From Candidatus Absconditabacterales bacterium (GTDB lineage: Bacteria; Patescibacteriota; Gracilibacteria; Absconditabacterales; Absconditicoccaceae), in the NCBI GenBank assembly GCA_937923605.1, contig CALDTY010000001.1:62001-126000 (forward strand): 64,000 nucleotides of DNA, given 5' to 3'. Shown piece by piece: positions 22,993 through 33,685 of this stretch. Both the position numbers and the translations under genes were made by a program. The stretch's first letter is position 1. Each line of letters opens with the position of its first letter. A model generated the notes under the pieces. That model had not been told where the DNA came from, did no database searches, and worked only from the letters and a program-made list of their open reading frames with translations.

Positions 22993-23886
22993 TTAATATA
23001 ATTTTACTAATTCTCTCTCTATCCAATTTACAACATATTTTTTCATTTTATCGTCATATGTTAATCAAGATGTTGGCATTGATTCTCTAACATCTTTAAT
23101 CTTTTTGACTCATTCGATAATTATTTTCTGTCTACTGGGACTATTTTCTAATGAATCTAGAATGTCTGACATTCTATACTTCATCTTATATGGCACTAAT
23201 AACTCATTATTTTCAACTAACTTTCATCTTAATATCCATCTTCATTTCAATCATTCTGTACATGCGAACACTGTCAATTCTTTTCATCATTTTGGTTTTA
23301 AAATTCATACATCATCTGGAGTTGTCTCATAAGATTCATCTATTGTGAATTTACGTAACTCATATTCTCAATCAACTTTTACATAAACTCGCATTTCATC
23401 TCTAGATATTGCATCTAAATTCATCAAATCTGCAAAGATACTCTTATACTTTCCTTCTCTATCTTTAAAAAAATTACTATGCCCAAAGATAACTGGATTT
23501 GCAACTTCTCAAGGAATTCAAGTTCCTGGATAATGCATAACTCATTCTGGAAGATAATCATTAATATCTATCTCTCTTCATGAAGTCATATCCTTGAAGT
23601 CTTTACTTCATTCTGGAACAAATACTACAGGTGTAATAAGTCATAACGTTGGTAATACAATATACATATCATCATTTCTATCTTCTTTATAAGGCAATAT
23701 TCAGGTCCAATATTCAATATCCTCAGGAGCCTTTTCTAAAGGAAAAGGGGTAAACCATGTTGGAGATTGCCATTCTAATGCATCAGAAGATATAGTTACA
23801 ACTCATTTATCAGCTTTAGGCGTCAATCAAAAACTTGTTCAAAAAAGTAGCATTCATATCAAAGATATTGAGATAACTTTTTTCAT
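22993..23886 (-). CDS. sortase family transpeptidase, 297 aa
   Basis: N-terminal signal/anchor (MKKVISISLIGMLLFGTSFG), then a sortase domain. The catalytic triad is visible: His in NPVIFGHSNFF, Cys in ELTVFACTEG, and Arg in GRWILRGKL. The preceding MHYPGTGIPGEVANPV is the usual strand leading to the His. Sortases cleave a C-terminal sorting signal on exported proteins and attach them to the envelope. A second sortase lies 35 bases upstream, and the probable LPETG substrate starts at 31338. Confidence 0.9.
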
Positions 23887-23921
23887 CACAGCACAAATAT
23901 TATAAAATTAAAATAGTATGT

Positions 23922-24866
23922 TTATCCAGGGAAAATAGCTACTAACTCATGTTCAATGAAATCCAATAATAGTTTTTCTGCTGCTGTTAAACTATTTCAC
24001 TTCTTCTCTCTAATATTTCATATTACTTTCACTAATTGTACTATTTCATATTTCTTTGCATTTGTTTTTAATCGATTTATTTTTCTAATTTGTTTACTTA
24101 CTCTCCATCTTAGAGTGCTATCTAAATTTGCAAAAGGATCAACATATGGAACTGGTTTTCACATTGGTTCACCCATATAACTTGCCAGAATCATCCATCT
24201 TCAGTCTAATCAATGAGTACATCAAAAAATTAATGCATCAGCTCCTTCTTCATCTCGAGCCATATATTTAACTCATTCTGTTGGATTAACATTAAATGAT
24301 TGATCCACTTGATATCTTTCTAAATCATAACCTCATGATTGATTTTTCACAAAATACCAAGCTTGATCACCTGGATCTAGTGCCATCAAACTAGCAAAAA
24401 TACTTTTATATCTTCAAGCCTTATCTTTGAAATAATTACTATGTCAGAAATCAATACGTTTTCCCCAATATCATGGTTTCACACTACTTGCATATTCTAT
24501 AATTCATGAAACTAGATATTTATTAATATCAATCTGATATCAATTCTTCATATTTGTGTAATCACTTCCTCATTTTGGGATTTGAACCACTGGTGTTACC
24601 AATCAAAGTTGAGGAATAACTAAGTATATATCTTCATATCTATCTTCTTCATATGGGAGGACATCATTAATCCAATAACTAGCATCAGTTGGAGCAGAAG
24701 ACAAACTATGTGGTTGAAACCAGGTCGGTGGGGTATACACTAAACTAGCTGACTCCAAAAACAAGTCTCAATAAATTGCTTCTTTTGCTGATATATCACT
24801 CAAACCATACGCAGTACTACTGAACAACAATGTTGTTATGAGTATAAACAAAACACGAAACTTCAT
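23922..24866 (-). CDS. second sortase family transpeptidase, 314 aa
   Basis: Paralogue of the neighbouring sortase with the same order of motifs: signal peptide (MKFRVLFILITTLLFSSTAYG), an N-terminal LVIPQLGLVTPVVQIPKG strand, catalytic His in RIDFGHSNYF, Cys in LIFGCTHG, and Arg in DGRWMILA. The C-terminal ~70 residues are a charged helical extension (NRLKTNAKKYEIVQLVKVIG). Two sortases side by side often divide labour, for example housekeeping anchoring versus polymerisation; which applies here cannot be told. Confidence 0.88.
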
Positions 24867-24985
24867 AAACGAATATAAAATAAATAAAAACAATAATAGT
24901 AAGATATTGAAAGGTGTTTAATTTACAAATGATAGAGTTAGGTTTCACCTTTGAAATATGTAAAAAATAACTCTAGTATATACAC

Positions 24986-25876
24986 TTATGGCAACATTTT
25001 TCATGTTACAAGCGTATTGCTGTCTATACATCAGTACTCTAAATATCCATTTTTTTCAGCTTCAGATCGAAAAACGGTGATAATATCCTCTGAAGTATAC
25101 TCTAAATCCCATCATTGAGCTATTCAAAGCAAAGCAAATAGGTTTCAACACTTCACAACCTTATTTGGATCCAAAGAAGTTCAAATCATTCTTTTTTTGA
25201 CAGCATACAAAAATGAAGGATATAACACTTCTTCTTGTCATATATACGAAAAAGTATGACTTTGTGACACATCTACACTTCAGTCAAATAACTCCCAGAG
25301 CTTAAAAATTAATTTTCAATAGGTTATTTCTTCATTTAATGAGAAAAAATGTGATAAAATTCTATCATTCTCTATATTTGAAGTTTTCTTATCAATTATG
25401 GTTGCAACATCGATACTTATTTCTTGTTGTAAATCTCACTTAACTGAAGTTTTATTAAGAAGGAAAAAATTGATAAAATTCGTCAATAAAAGCGCTAAAA
25501 TTGTTATTCTAACAAAGTGTACATTCTTTTTAAAATGAAATATAGTACCATTTCATAGAGTAACTATTGACAATAAGCAAAAGAAAAGGAATCAAAGAAG
25601 CAACGTATTCAAAATACTTATGTAGAATCACCATCAAAGCATATAGATAAACATAAATTGTAATAATAATATGCTACATATCGTGATCAATATAGTTAAA
25701 GAGATAGTCGATTTAGGCCTAATTTTAGAATAAAAATTTGAGTATAATATTACAATTATAAAAAATTGAACAAATGACACATAGAAGAATCTTTCATCAA
25801 CAAAAAACCATCAAACTATACTTGGTATTAAACTTCATACTGATACCAATAAGGCAAATAGGTGATGGTGAGTCAT
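24986..25876 (-). CDS. membrane protein of unknown function, 296 aa
   Basis: Not recognised. Starts MTHHHLFALLVSVGSLIPSI; about five hydrophobic segments occupy the first ~135 residues, followed by a soluble domain of ~160 residues (KGDLQQEISIDVATIIDKKT ... LVTGKMLP). It lies between the DUF1616-like gene (33 bases) and the sortases (119 bases) in the same direction, so it may belong to the surface-anchoring locus. The frame carries several TGA glycines. Confidence 0.7.
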
Positions 25877-25909
25877 ATTATTTGGTTAGAATAAATCTTC
25901 CCAGTAAGT

Positions 25910-26290
25910 TTATGAATCTTCAGGATTTGAATATCAATTTCTTCGACGAACTAGCACAATAGCAATAGATAATAAGATAATTAATCAAGATATTAGATAG
26001 ATTGAAATAGTTGATACATTTGACGTAGTGAAATATAGATAATAAGCTATTAGGATAACCAGACTAGTTGATATTAAAAAATTTATCATAAACCTTTCAA
26101 AAGCAGAAATATCTGATTCTGCAAAGAAAATATATCAAATTCGATATCAAGGAAGATAAAATAGCAATAATGATGCAGAAATAATTCGAATAATTTGAAA
26201 AAGAATTCAATCTTGTGGAAAAAGCAAAAGCACTAAAAGGACTCATAAAATCAATTGTGTGAAAAAGACTGAAAGTAATTTATAACGCAT
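25910..26290 (-). CDS. DUF1616-like membrane protein, 126 aa
   Basis: Four hydrophobic segments. The sequence FYLPGYRIGYIFFAESDIS followed by AFERFMINFLIS is similar to the conserved LPGY...ER core of DUF1616-type membrane proteins found in archaea and candidate phyla, function unknown. The C-terminus is basic (VLVRRRNGYSNPEDS). It heads the short operon that runs into the sortases and lies just downstream of the adhesin terminator. Confidence 0.65.
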
Positions 26291-26395
26291 AATTTTAATT
26301 TAATATAGATATATAAATAATAACAAATTATAGCATAAATACAACCATTAAACTACACTATTATATAGAAATAGAATTATTTTTACATGTTTTAT

Positions 26396-26437
26396 AAAAA
26401 GTTCCCTTTCTCATTTGCATCAGAAAGGGAACTCTTA
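26396..26437. terminator. intrinsic terminator downstream of the adhesin gene
   Basis: Perfect 11-bp stem GTTCCCTTTCT / AGAAAGGGAAC (26401-26411 with 26422-26432) with A-run on one side and T-rich on the other. On the minus strand it follows the adhesin stop at 26455. Confidence 0.85.
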
Positions 26438-26454
26438 TTAAATTTTATGTAGTA

Positions 26455-29400
26455 CTAACTAAGCTCTTCTTCTTTTCTTAGCAAGTAAGTTATTAGTCAT
26501 AATCTTCACTTGATTAATCAATTATTAACTACTCAAGTTTCAGGAAGAATATATGGTAGAGTCAAAGGTTCTATTACAATAGGTTGCTTCACTGGCGGTA
26601 TAAATGGAATTACAGGCTCAGGTTTAGGTTTAGGTTTTGGCTTAGGTTTAGGAGTTGGAATTGGTGTTGTAACTACTACCGTTTCCTTGAAACAGTCATG
26701 ATTACATCCATCTCAATCTACATTATTACCATCATCACAAACTTCACCATTATTTATGATTCCATCTCAACATCGTGATGAGACTTGACATACAGTAGGG
26801 TCATGTGGAGTTGTTGATTCTATATGACAATTTCTGTCACATCAATCTCAATTTACATAATTTCCATCATCACATTGTTCACCATTTCTTGTGATTCCAT
26901 CACCACAGTAATTACTTCCCCCTCTTCCTCAACTTCATCATGATGATCTTCTAAGAATATCTACAACTGCTTCATCATGATCATCTTCATCACTTCTAGA
27001 GTTGTTTATAATATTATTAACCAAAACATCATTAGATTTGTTTGAATCAACTGTACTATCTATATCTACTCAGTTGTCTCTCGTTATTTCTGCAATATTT
27101 TGAATTTCTCAACGGAAGTTATCTTCAACCATAAACGTAATAGTTTCTGTCTCAGATGCTCCTGCAGAAATTGATCCAAAATCTAGAACTACTTTATTAG
27201 TATTTTCTAAAATAACATCAGCTGATGATCTAACAAATTCTAGTCAATCAGGAATATAATCAGTTACTTCAATATTGTTTGCATTAATATCTCATTGATT
27301 AAATACTTCTATAGTATAAATAATTTGATTTCATTCATAATAAGAAGATGAAGGTACTGTCTTTCTTAAAGCAAGATCGTATTCGTTATCAGTTGAAATA
27401 TTTATTACAGCATTATCATCATCATCAGTATTTCTACTTTCGTTTCATGGAATACTATCAATATCATTTCCATTATCAGTTTCAATTTCTGCTCGATTTA
27501 CAATTCTTCAATTAGAATCATTATTTACAGTAAATGTAATTGGTATACTAACAGAGTCTCAAGCCTCTAGACTTCCAATTGTTGTTGTAGTAGTTGCTAC
27601 TCCATCAGCGTTATTGTTTGTCCAGTTAGAATCATCTAGTGTTAATCATGCAGGTATATAATCTGTAATAAGTATATTACTTGCGTTAATATCACCTTGG
27701 TTAGTTACCTTGATTGTAAATGTAACCGAATCTCCTACATCGAATGTTGAAGTTGATCAATTTAATGATTTAGTTAATGCTAGATCATATACATCTGTTG
27801 TTGCAATACTTATTATAGCATTGTCATCATCATCTGTATTTTTACTTCAGTTAGATGGCATACTGTCTCTATCTACTCCATCATCAGATTCAATCTCAGC
27901 CCAATTTTCAATTTCTCAAGTAAATCAGTCATCGATAATAAAACTAATAGTTTCTGTAACACTACCTCATATAACTACTGGAGATAAATCCATAATTACA
28001 TCTCATCATGAAGTAATTGTTACAGCATTACTTCCTACTGATGAACTAAGGTATGTTAATCAAGTCGGAACATAATCAATTACAGATACATCCATTGCAT
28101 TTAAGTTTCATTGATTAATAACAATAATATCAAATGTTACAGTATCTCATGCTTCAAATGGTCATTGTGTACTAGAATTTAATGTCTTTGATAATGCTAA
28201 ATCATAAACGAAGTTAACACATTCTTCATCAATATATCAATCACAGTCATTATCAACTTGATCATCACATACTTCTGTTACACTTGTTACACCTCATTCA
28301 CATGTACCTACATCTGACCAGTTTCCATTTCAACATACTTGTGATTGCGTTCAGTATGAACAAACTCAAACATCAGTATTTCAACATCTAATTTCTTGAG
28401 TCAATTCTTCATCAATATCACCATCACAATCATTATCTATACCATCACATATTTCTTCTGATCATGATCATACAGTCACATTACATGTACCATATACATA
28501 ATTTCAATTTACACATTCTTTTAACTTAGTTCATGTTGCTCTACATTCTCATGTTCAAGATGAACATGTAACTGTAGTATCTAATCATTCATCTACAACT
28601 CAATCACAATCATTATCAATACCATCACAAATCTCAGGACTTTCAACACAAGTTACATTATCAACTGTTATGTCTTCATAATCATGATCATCTTCGTCTC
28701 CTCCTCCATTATTTACTTCGTCGTTTACTTCATCATCATTTCCATTTGTTGTATCTGCTGTACTATCTACATCGTTTCCATCATTTCCTGAGATCTCTGC
28801 ATCATTTCTTATTGTTCCGCTAAATCATGTATCGATTCTAAATGTTACTCTTCTTACTTTCGATCATCCTGCTACTATGCTTCCATAGTTCATATCTAAT
28901 GATGTTGCTGTTGCTGATCATACTAACGGTGCTGTACTACTTGAGTATGTCAATCCGTTTGGTATGTAGTCTGTTACTACAACATTATTTGCATCTATCG
29001 TTCCTTGGTTGAATACTTCTATATCAAATGATACATAGTCTCCTGCTTGGAATGGTCCTGCTGTATTTAATGTCTTTCTCAACGCTAGATCATATACATC
29101 ATTATTTACTTCTATTACTGTTATGTCTTCGTAATCATGATCATCTTCGTCTCCTCCTCCATTATTTACTTCGTCGTTTACTTCATCATCATTTCCATTT
29201 GTTGTATCTGCTGTACTATCTATATCATCTCAATCACTTCCAGAAATTTCTGCATCATTTCTTATTGTTCCACTAAATCATGTATCGATTCTAAATGTTA
29301 CTCTTCTTACCTTTGATGCCCCTGCAGCAACACTTCCAAAGTTCATATCCAATGTTGTTGCCGTTGCTGATCATACTAGTGGCGCAGCACTACTTACGTA

Positions 29401-31338
29401 TGATAATCAAGTAGGTATATAGTCTCTTACTATAATATTATTTGCAGTAACATTTCATTGATTCAATACTCTTATATTAAATGACACTAAATCTCACGCT
29501 TGAAATGGACCCGGCGTAGAATTACTTAATGTTTTTCTCAACGCTAGATCATATACTTCGTTACAAGATGCATCTTCATCAATATATCAATCACAGTCAT
29601 TATCTATGTTATCATTACATTGCTCTGTTCCAGCATTTCCTGGTACTGCTGTACAAGATACATATTCCCAACTTCCATTTTCACATTGTCTTCCTTCTAC
29701 TCATGTTGCTAAACAAGCTCAAACTCAAGCAGTACAAGCTCTTTCTTCGTTTAATCATTCATCAACTGCTCAATTACAATTATTATCTATACCATCACAT
29801 ACTTCGGGAGCATTCGGATCACATACTGGATCATCATTAACTTGAATAGTTTCAAAATCATGATCATCTTCATCACCTGTCGCAGGAGTTAAACCTATTT
29901 CATTATTAATCTCATTATCATTACCATTTGTTGTATCAGTTGTACTATCACTATCATCACCATTGTCTGCAATAATCTCAGCATCATTTGTAATTGGTCC
30001 ATATGCTGCACCATTTACTTCAAATGTTATTGAAAACGAATATTGTCCTCAAGGATTTATTGTTCAAGGAATATAGAATATCGCTTGATTTCAAGAAACA
30101 AATGCATTAAGAGAACTACTATCATAAGTTAGTCCTAATGGAATATAATCCATAACTTGAATTGACGAAGCTGGAAGTGTACCTTGATTGAAAACTGTTA
30201 TATCAAAGGTAACTAAATCTCAAACAGTGTAAGAGAATGGTCAATTTCAAGTAGTTTGATGTAATTTAATTAATGCTAAATCATAATTACCTATTGGACA
30301 TTCACACTGAATCAGATTTCAACATCAATCATCAATAACATCACTACAATTTCAACTATATGTAGAACAAAAATTCGTTGGCGTACATTGTTCACATGCA
30401 TCACCTACTCAATCATTATCACTATCTTGTTGTCATGGATTATGTACGTCATCACAATTATCCACACAATCGGCAATTCAGTCATTATCTGAATCTGGGA
30501 ATCACTCATCTATTTGATTATTATTATTATTATCTACTCAGTCACATACTTCTGGATTTGTACATCATGCAGTACATTGCACTGAATTTCAACAATTATC
30601 TTGCTCTACTCAACAATCGTTTGCACCACATGGGTTGATTGGAATACATTGACATGATCAACAATAAATACTTGATCCACAACCATCAGATACCCATCAA
30701 CATTGATTTGATGAACAACTGTTAGGTTCACATGTTTCACATGCGTCTCATATTCAATTATTATTATTATCAGTTTGAGATGCATTTGGTGTATTTGGAC
30801 AATTATCTACATTGTCACAAACTCAATCATTATCAGCATCACTACATCAGCAATATTGATCCACAATACCATTACAATCATTATCAATTCAATCTCAACA
30901 TACTTCTGCAACTGGAGTAACTTCTCATGTACATGCTCCTCGTTGTCATCAAGAACAATATTGTGTTCATTCTTGACAAGGACTATTGTTCGGATTCCCG
31001 TTAGGCATATTAGAACAAGATTGACTTTGTCAGTTAGTACAAACAGGTGGAGTTCCACATTGTGGAGATCCATTATTATTTGTACAAGTTGATCCAGGAC
31101 ATGGATCAGAATACTCACATAATCAATTACTATTACATATATCTGTTGTACAAACTATTCAATCATTACAATCTAAATTTGTTGTACATTCATCTCAAGC
31201 AAAAACTTGTTCTGCAGAATAACTTACATCATCTGATCATGTAGATCAAGTAGATGTCAAAATCGGCAGTACTCTAAATGCATCAAAAAAGAGCATAAAA
31301 ACTAAAGCCAAACGTAGAATCATATTAACACTTTTCAT
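26455..31338 (-). CDS. LPETG-anchored multidomain surface adhesin, 1627 aa
   Basis: Exported cell-surface protein. Signal-like N-terminus; Cys-rich region (~30-345) with thrombospondin type 3-like Asp repeats (DADNDGVCDNVDNCPNTPNA) and CDGIDNDCDG-type (MopE-like) metal-binding motifs. Six DUF11 modules each open with YDLAL and contain NQG and DYIP (starting near residues 349, 593, 746, 1044, 1181 and 1317), with more CDGIDNDCDG repeats between modules 1 and 2 and between 3 and 4. Two Myxococcus-type Cys repeats (CGDGI...GE.CDDGN, ~1474-1550), a Pro-Lys stretch and a sorting signal LPETG at 1598-1602, a short hydrophobic segment and RKEEELS complete it. The Gly of LPETG is TGA. Probably the sortase substrate. 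Confidence 0.93.
28670..29570 (-). repeat. near-identical tandem DUF11 modules within the adhesin
   Basis: Two neighbouring ~450-bp units (about 28670-29110 and 29111-29570) encode modules 3 and 2 and share long stretches of almost identical DNA, for example the ~100-bp segment encoding EVNNGGGDEDDHDYED and its surroundings at ~28683 and ~29133. This indicates recent duplication or gene conversion. At aligned glycine positions one copy has GGA where the other has TGA. Confidence 0.85.
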
Positions 31339-31604
31339 AAGTGAAGGTATAATAATAAAAAATTTTTAACAAAGAAAAATTTCTATGCAAAAATATTTTT
31401 TGTGCATATATTGTAGTTATTATTTATATGTTTTTATTATAGTATGTCGATCAATTAGTATACTACTAATATACAAACTTATGACAAATTGATACTTTTA
31501 TAGTAAAAAAAATAATAAAGTCAATACCAAATGTAATTTTGATAATTGTTTGCATATGTGTAAAAAATAAGTATATGTTTTGTATTTATCAGTAATCAAA
31601 CAAT

Positions 31605-32174
31605 ATGAGCACCTGATTTATACATATTAATCAAGCGGTTAAAAAGTACAATAAAACAAGACAAACATTCTATAATTACATAAATAAAGGTTTTGTAAAT
31701 ACAAAAAAGGTAAATAATAAAGTATTTTTAAATGTTGAAGATATTGAAAAGATACTAAATGATTACATTGAGATAGAAGATTCATGAACTGTAAAATCAA
31801 AAGATAATATATCAAACACAACAATAGATAAGAATGTAAAAATAATTTCAACAATAGATACTAGTAGAAATGAAACAAATTCTAGCAAAAAACAGTGATT
31901 TAAAAATGATTTCATTGAAAATAGCAAAAAATTAACATCTCTATTTCAACATATCGAAGAAAACATTATAAGATCAAATAAGTCTCAGCTATTTAGTTCA
32001 CAACAAATACTTTCTTGATTAATTCAAAATAAACATGGCGACATTCTAACTAGAATTAGTAGCCTACAACATACAGTAACAAAACACTCTAAAAGACAAA
32101 GAAAAGTACTATTTCGAATGTACTATCTTGTTTTTATAAGCATTAATATTTTCATTTTATGGCGCTTATCTTAG
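31605..32174 (+). CDS. HTH (MerR-like) protein with C-terminal membrane anchor, 189 aa
   Basis: The N-terminus (MSTGFIHINQAVKKYNKTRQ, then TFYNYINKGFVNTKKVNNKV) looks like a short MerR/excisionase-type winged helix that reads a DNA site. A polar linker with coiled-coil character follows (~70-165), and the C-terminus is a single hydrophobic segment (MYYLVFISINIFILWRL) ending four residues later. A DNA-binding head tethered to the membrane suggests a surface-sensing regulator. It is divergent from the adhesin gene (266-base gap), an obvious candidate target. Inference from architecture and position only. Confidence 0.7.
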
Positions 32175-32182
32175 AGAATTAA

Positions 32183-32539
32183 CTATCTACGGTGTTTTCT
32201 ATGATGATGTAGAAGGTCAAAGATAATCTCATTTCATAATTCCTGTAACAATAATTTATAATGTTTTTTTAATGTCTCAAGATTTTGATGATATTTCCTC
32301 TGTTCTTGGCATGTTAATCTTAACACACCTTGCTTACTAATATGATTATGGTATTTTTCAAGTAATCGATTTTTCTGTTCGATTGTAAATAATGTACACT
32401 CATGTATATGTAGATAGCCCTCAGCTTTAGTCTCTTTTTTGTTCACATGCTGACCTCAGTGTCATCAACTCCTTGAGTGCTTTCGAGTAATGTATCTGGA
32501 TATAATTGTATCAATTTCGGTTGAAGTTATTTTTTTCAT
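32183..32539 (-). CDS. arfB: ArfB/ICT1-type ribosome-rescue hydrolase, 118 aa
   Basis: Stop-codon-independent peptidyl-tRNA hydrolase that frees stalled ribosomes. The GGQ catalytic motif lies in SRSGGHGGQHVNKKETKAEG, matching the family pattern S-S-G-x-G-G-Q-x-V-N-K; two TGA codons supply the first glycines and a third the Gly before GQ. The basic C-terminal tail (FDLLHHHRKHRR) fits the mRNA-channel tail of ArfB. It is shorter than true release factors and lacks their codon-recognition domain. Convergent with the HTH gene, stops 8 bases apart. Confidence 0.9.
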
Positions 32540-32677
32540 ATTATTGACATAATAAATATTGTATGTTTACTATTATATACATTTTACATACTTTATACAA
32601 AAAATATACATTTCTTTGTCTTTTATGTGGCGATAATTTATGTATAGATAGCAGTTTACTATATCATTATATAAATT

Positions 32678-33109
32678 ATGAAAAATTCATTTTTTAAACA
32701 TCTTTTTTTCTACCTTATCATAGAAATTTTTCTGGTAATAATAATATTTCATGAGTTACCAGAAATAGGATTAATATCAAAAATTTGAATTTGACATGCC
32801 TTATATCGATTGATCTTACTTATATGATGATTCATAAGAGCATCTTCATCAAAAGTCAAAGTGAAATTCTTTGCAAGTTATATACCTATACTCGCACACT
32901 TTATATTACATATCTACATATGAGCCGAAACAATTTCAGTTCATTCAGATTGACATGTAAGTAATGTAGTTCTTTTTCTGAGTATCATATGAATTTGATT
33001 AGTCATTTACCGATGAGAGTTATTGATTCATCGTAAATTTCATTGCGATTCACATCATGCTGATACTCATAAAGATTGTCATGATAAGGATTGTGAGGAA
33101 ACACATTAA
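32678..33109 (+). CDS. membrane protein with His-rich C-terminal tail, 143 aa
   Basis: Not recognised. Four hydrophobic segments (FFKHLFFYLIIEIFLVIIIF; HALYRLILLIGGFI; SYIPILAHFILHIYIG; NVVLFLSIIGIGLVIYRG) followed by a His/Asp/Cys tail (HCDSHHADTHKDCHDKDCEE) that looks like a metal-binding segment. A role in metal handling is a guess from that tail. The frameshifted thioredoxin-like gene follows 25 bases downstream, possibly in one unit. Confidence 0.75.
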
Positions 33110-33134
33110 GATATACTTTAACTTTATATTAAAT

Positions 33135-33685
33135 ATGGTATTATTAGAATCAAAAACCAAAAAAATTGGCTATTTGTCTCCTAATTTCTCGGCAATGTGA
33201 GTAGATAATAATTATTATTGACCTGATAATTTTAATAATAAATCATGACTTGCTGTTATTTTTGCCTGTAATCATTGCCCATATGCAATAGCTACATGGC
33301 CTATTATTATACATCTACAAAATAAATATCCTGAAATTGGATTCATTTGTATAAACAGTAATAATGCAGATTATATTCAAGAAGATTCTTTTGAGTTTAT
33401 GCAGATACTTAGTAAATCAAAAAAATTACAATTTCCTATTTATATGATGAATCTCAAGAAATAGCAAAAGAATTTGATGCACAATGCACTCCTGACAACT
33501 ATTTATTCAAGAAAAACAACTGACAATTTGAATTATTTTTCCACTGACGCTTTACTGATAATCGACAAAATCCTGCATTAGTGAAAGAAGAAAACTTTGA
33601 GGAACACATTATAAAACTTATTGGAAATAAAGCATCAGATTCTATATGTCCACCTAGCAAGTGATGTAGTATTAAATGGAAATAA
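33135..33685 (+). pseudogene. thioredoxin-like (AhpC/TSA-type) protein with a one-base frameshift
   Basis: The first frame gives LAVIFACNHCPYAIATWPI, the NHCPYA redox centre of thioredoxin-fold proteins, and runs to EDSFEFMQ. Near 33436-33440 the family continuation FPYLYDESQEIAKEFDA is reached only by shifting frame: TTTCCT is followed directly by ATTTATATG, one T short. The second frame then encodes CTPDNYLFKKNNGQFELFFH through CPPSKGCSIKWK, stopping at 33685. Either a true recent pseudogene or a sequencing error. Its stop codon abuts the stop of the convergent fusion gene. Confidence 0.8.

Noticed and set aside
25774..25962. Plus-strand 62-aa frame
   Set aside because: It lies opposite the start of a well-supported membrane protein gene read through TGA on the other strand.
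28670..29570. Long direct repeats as possible insertion-sequence ends
   Set aside because: They are tandem protein modules in one frame of the adhesin, with no transposase or terminal inverted repeats.
29028..31244. Plus-strand His/Leu/Tyr-rich open frames opposite the adhesin
   Set aside because: They are antisense shadows of Asp/Asn-rich repeats, with low-complexity composition and no neighbours or starts that make sense.
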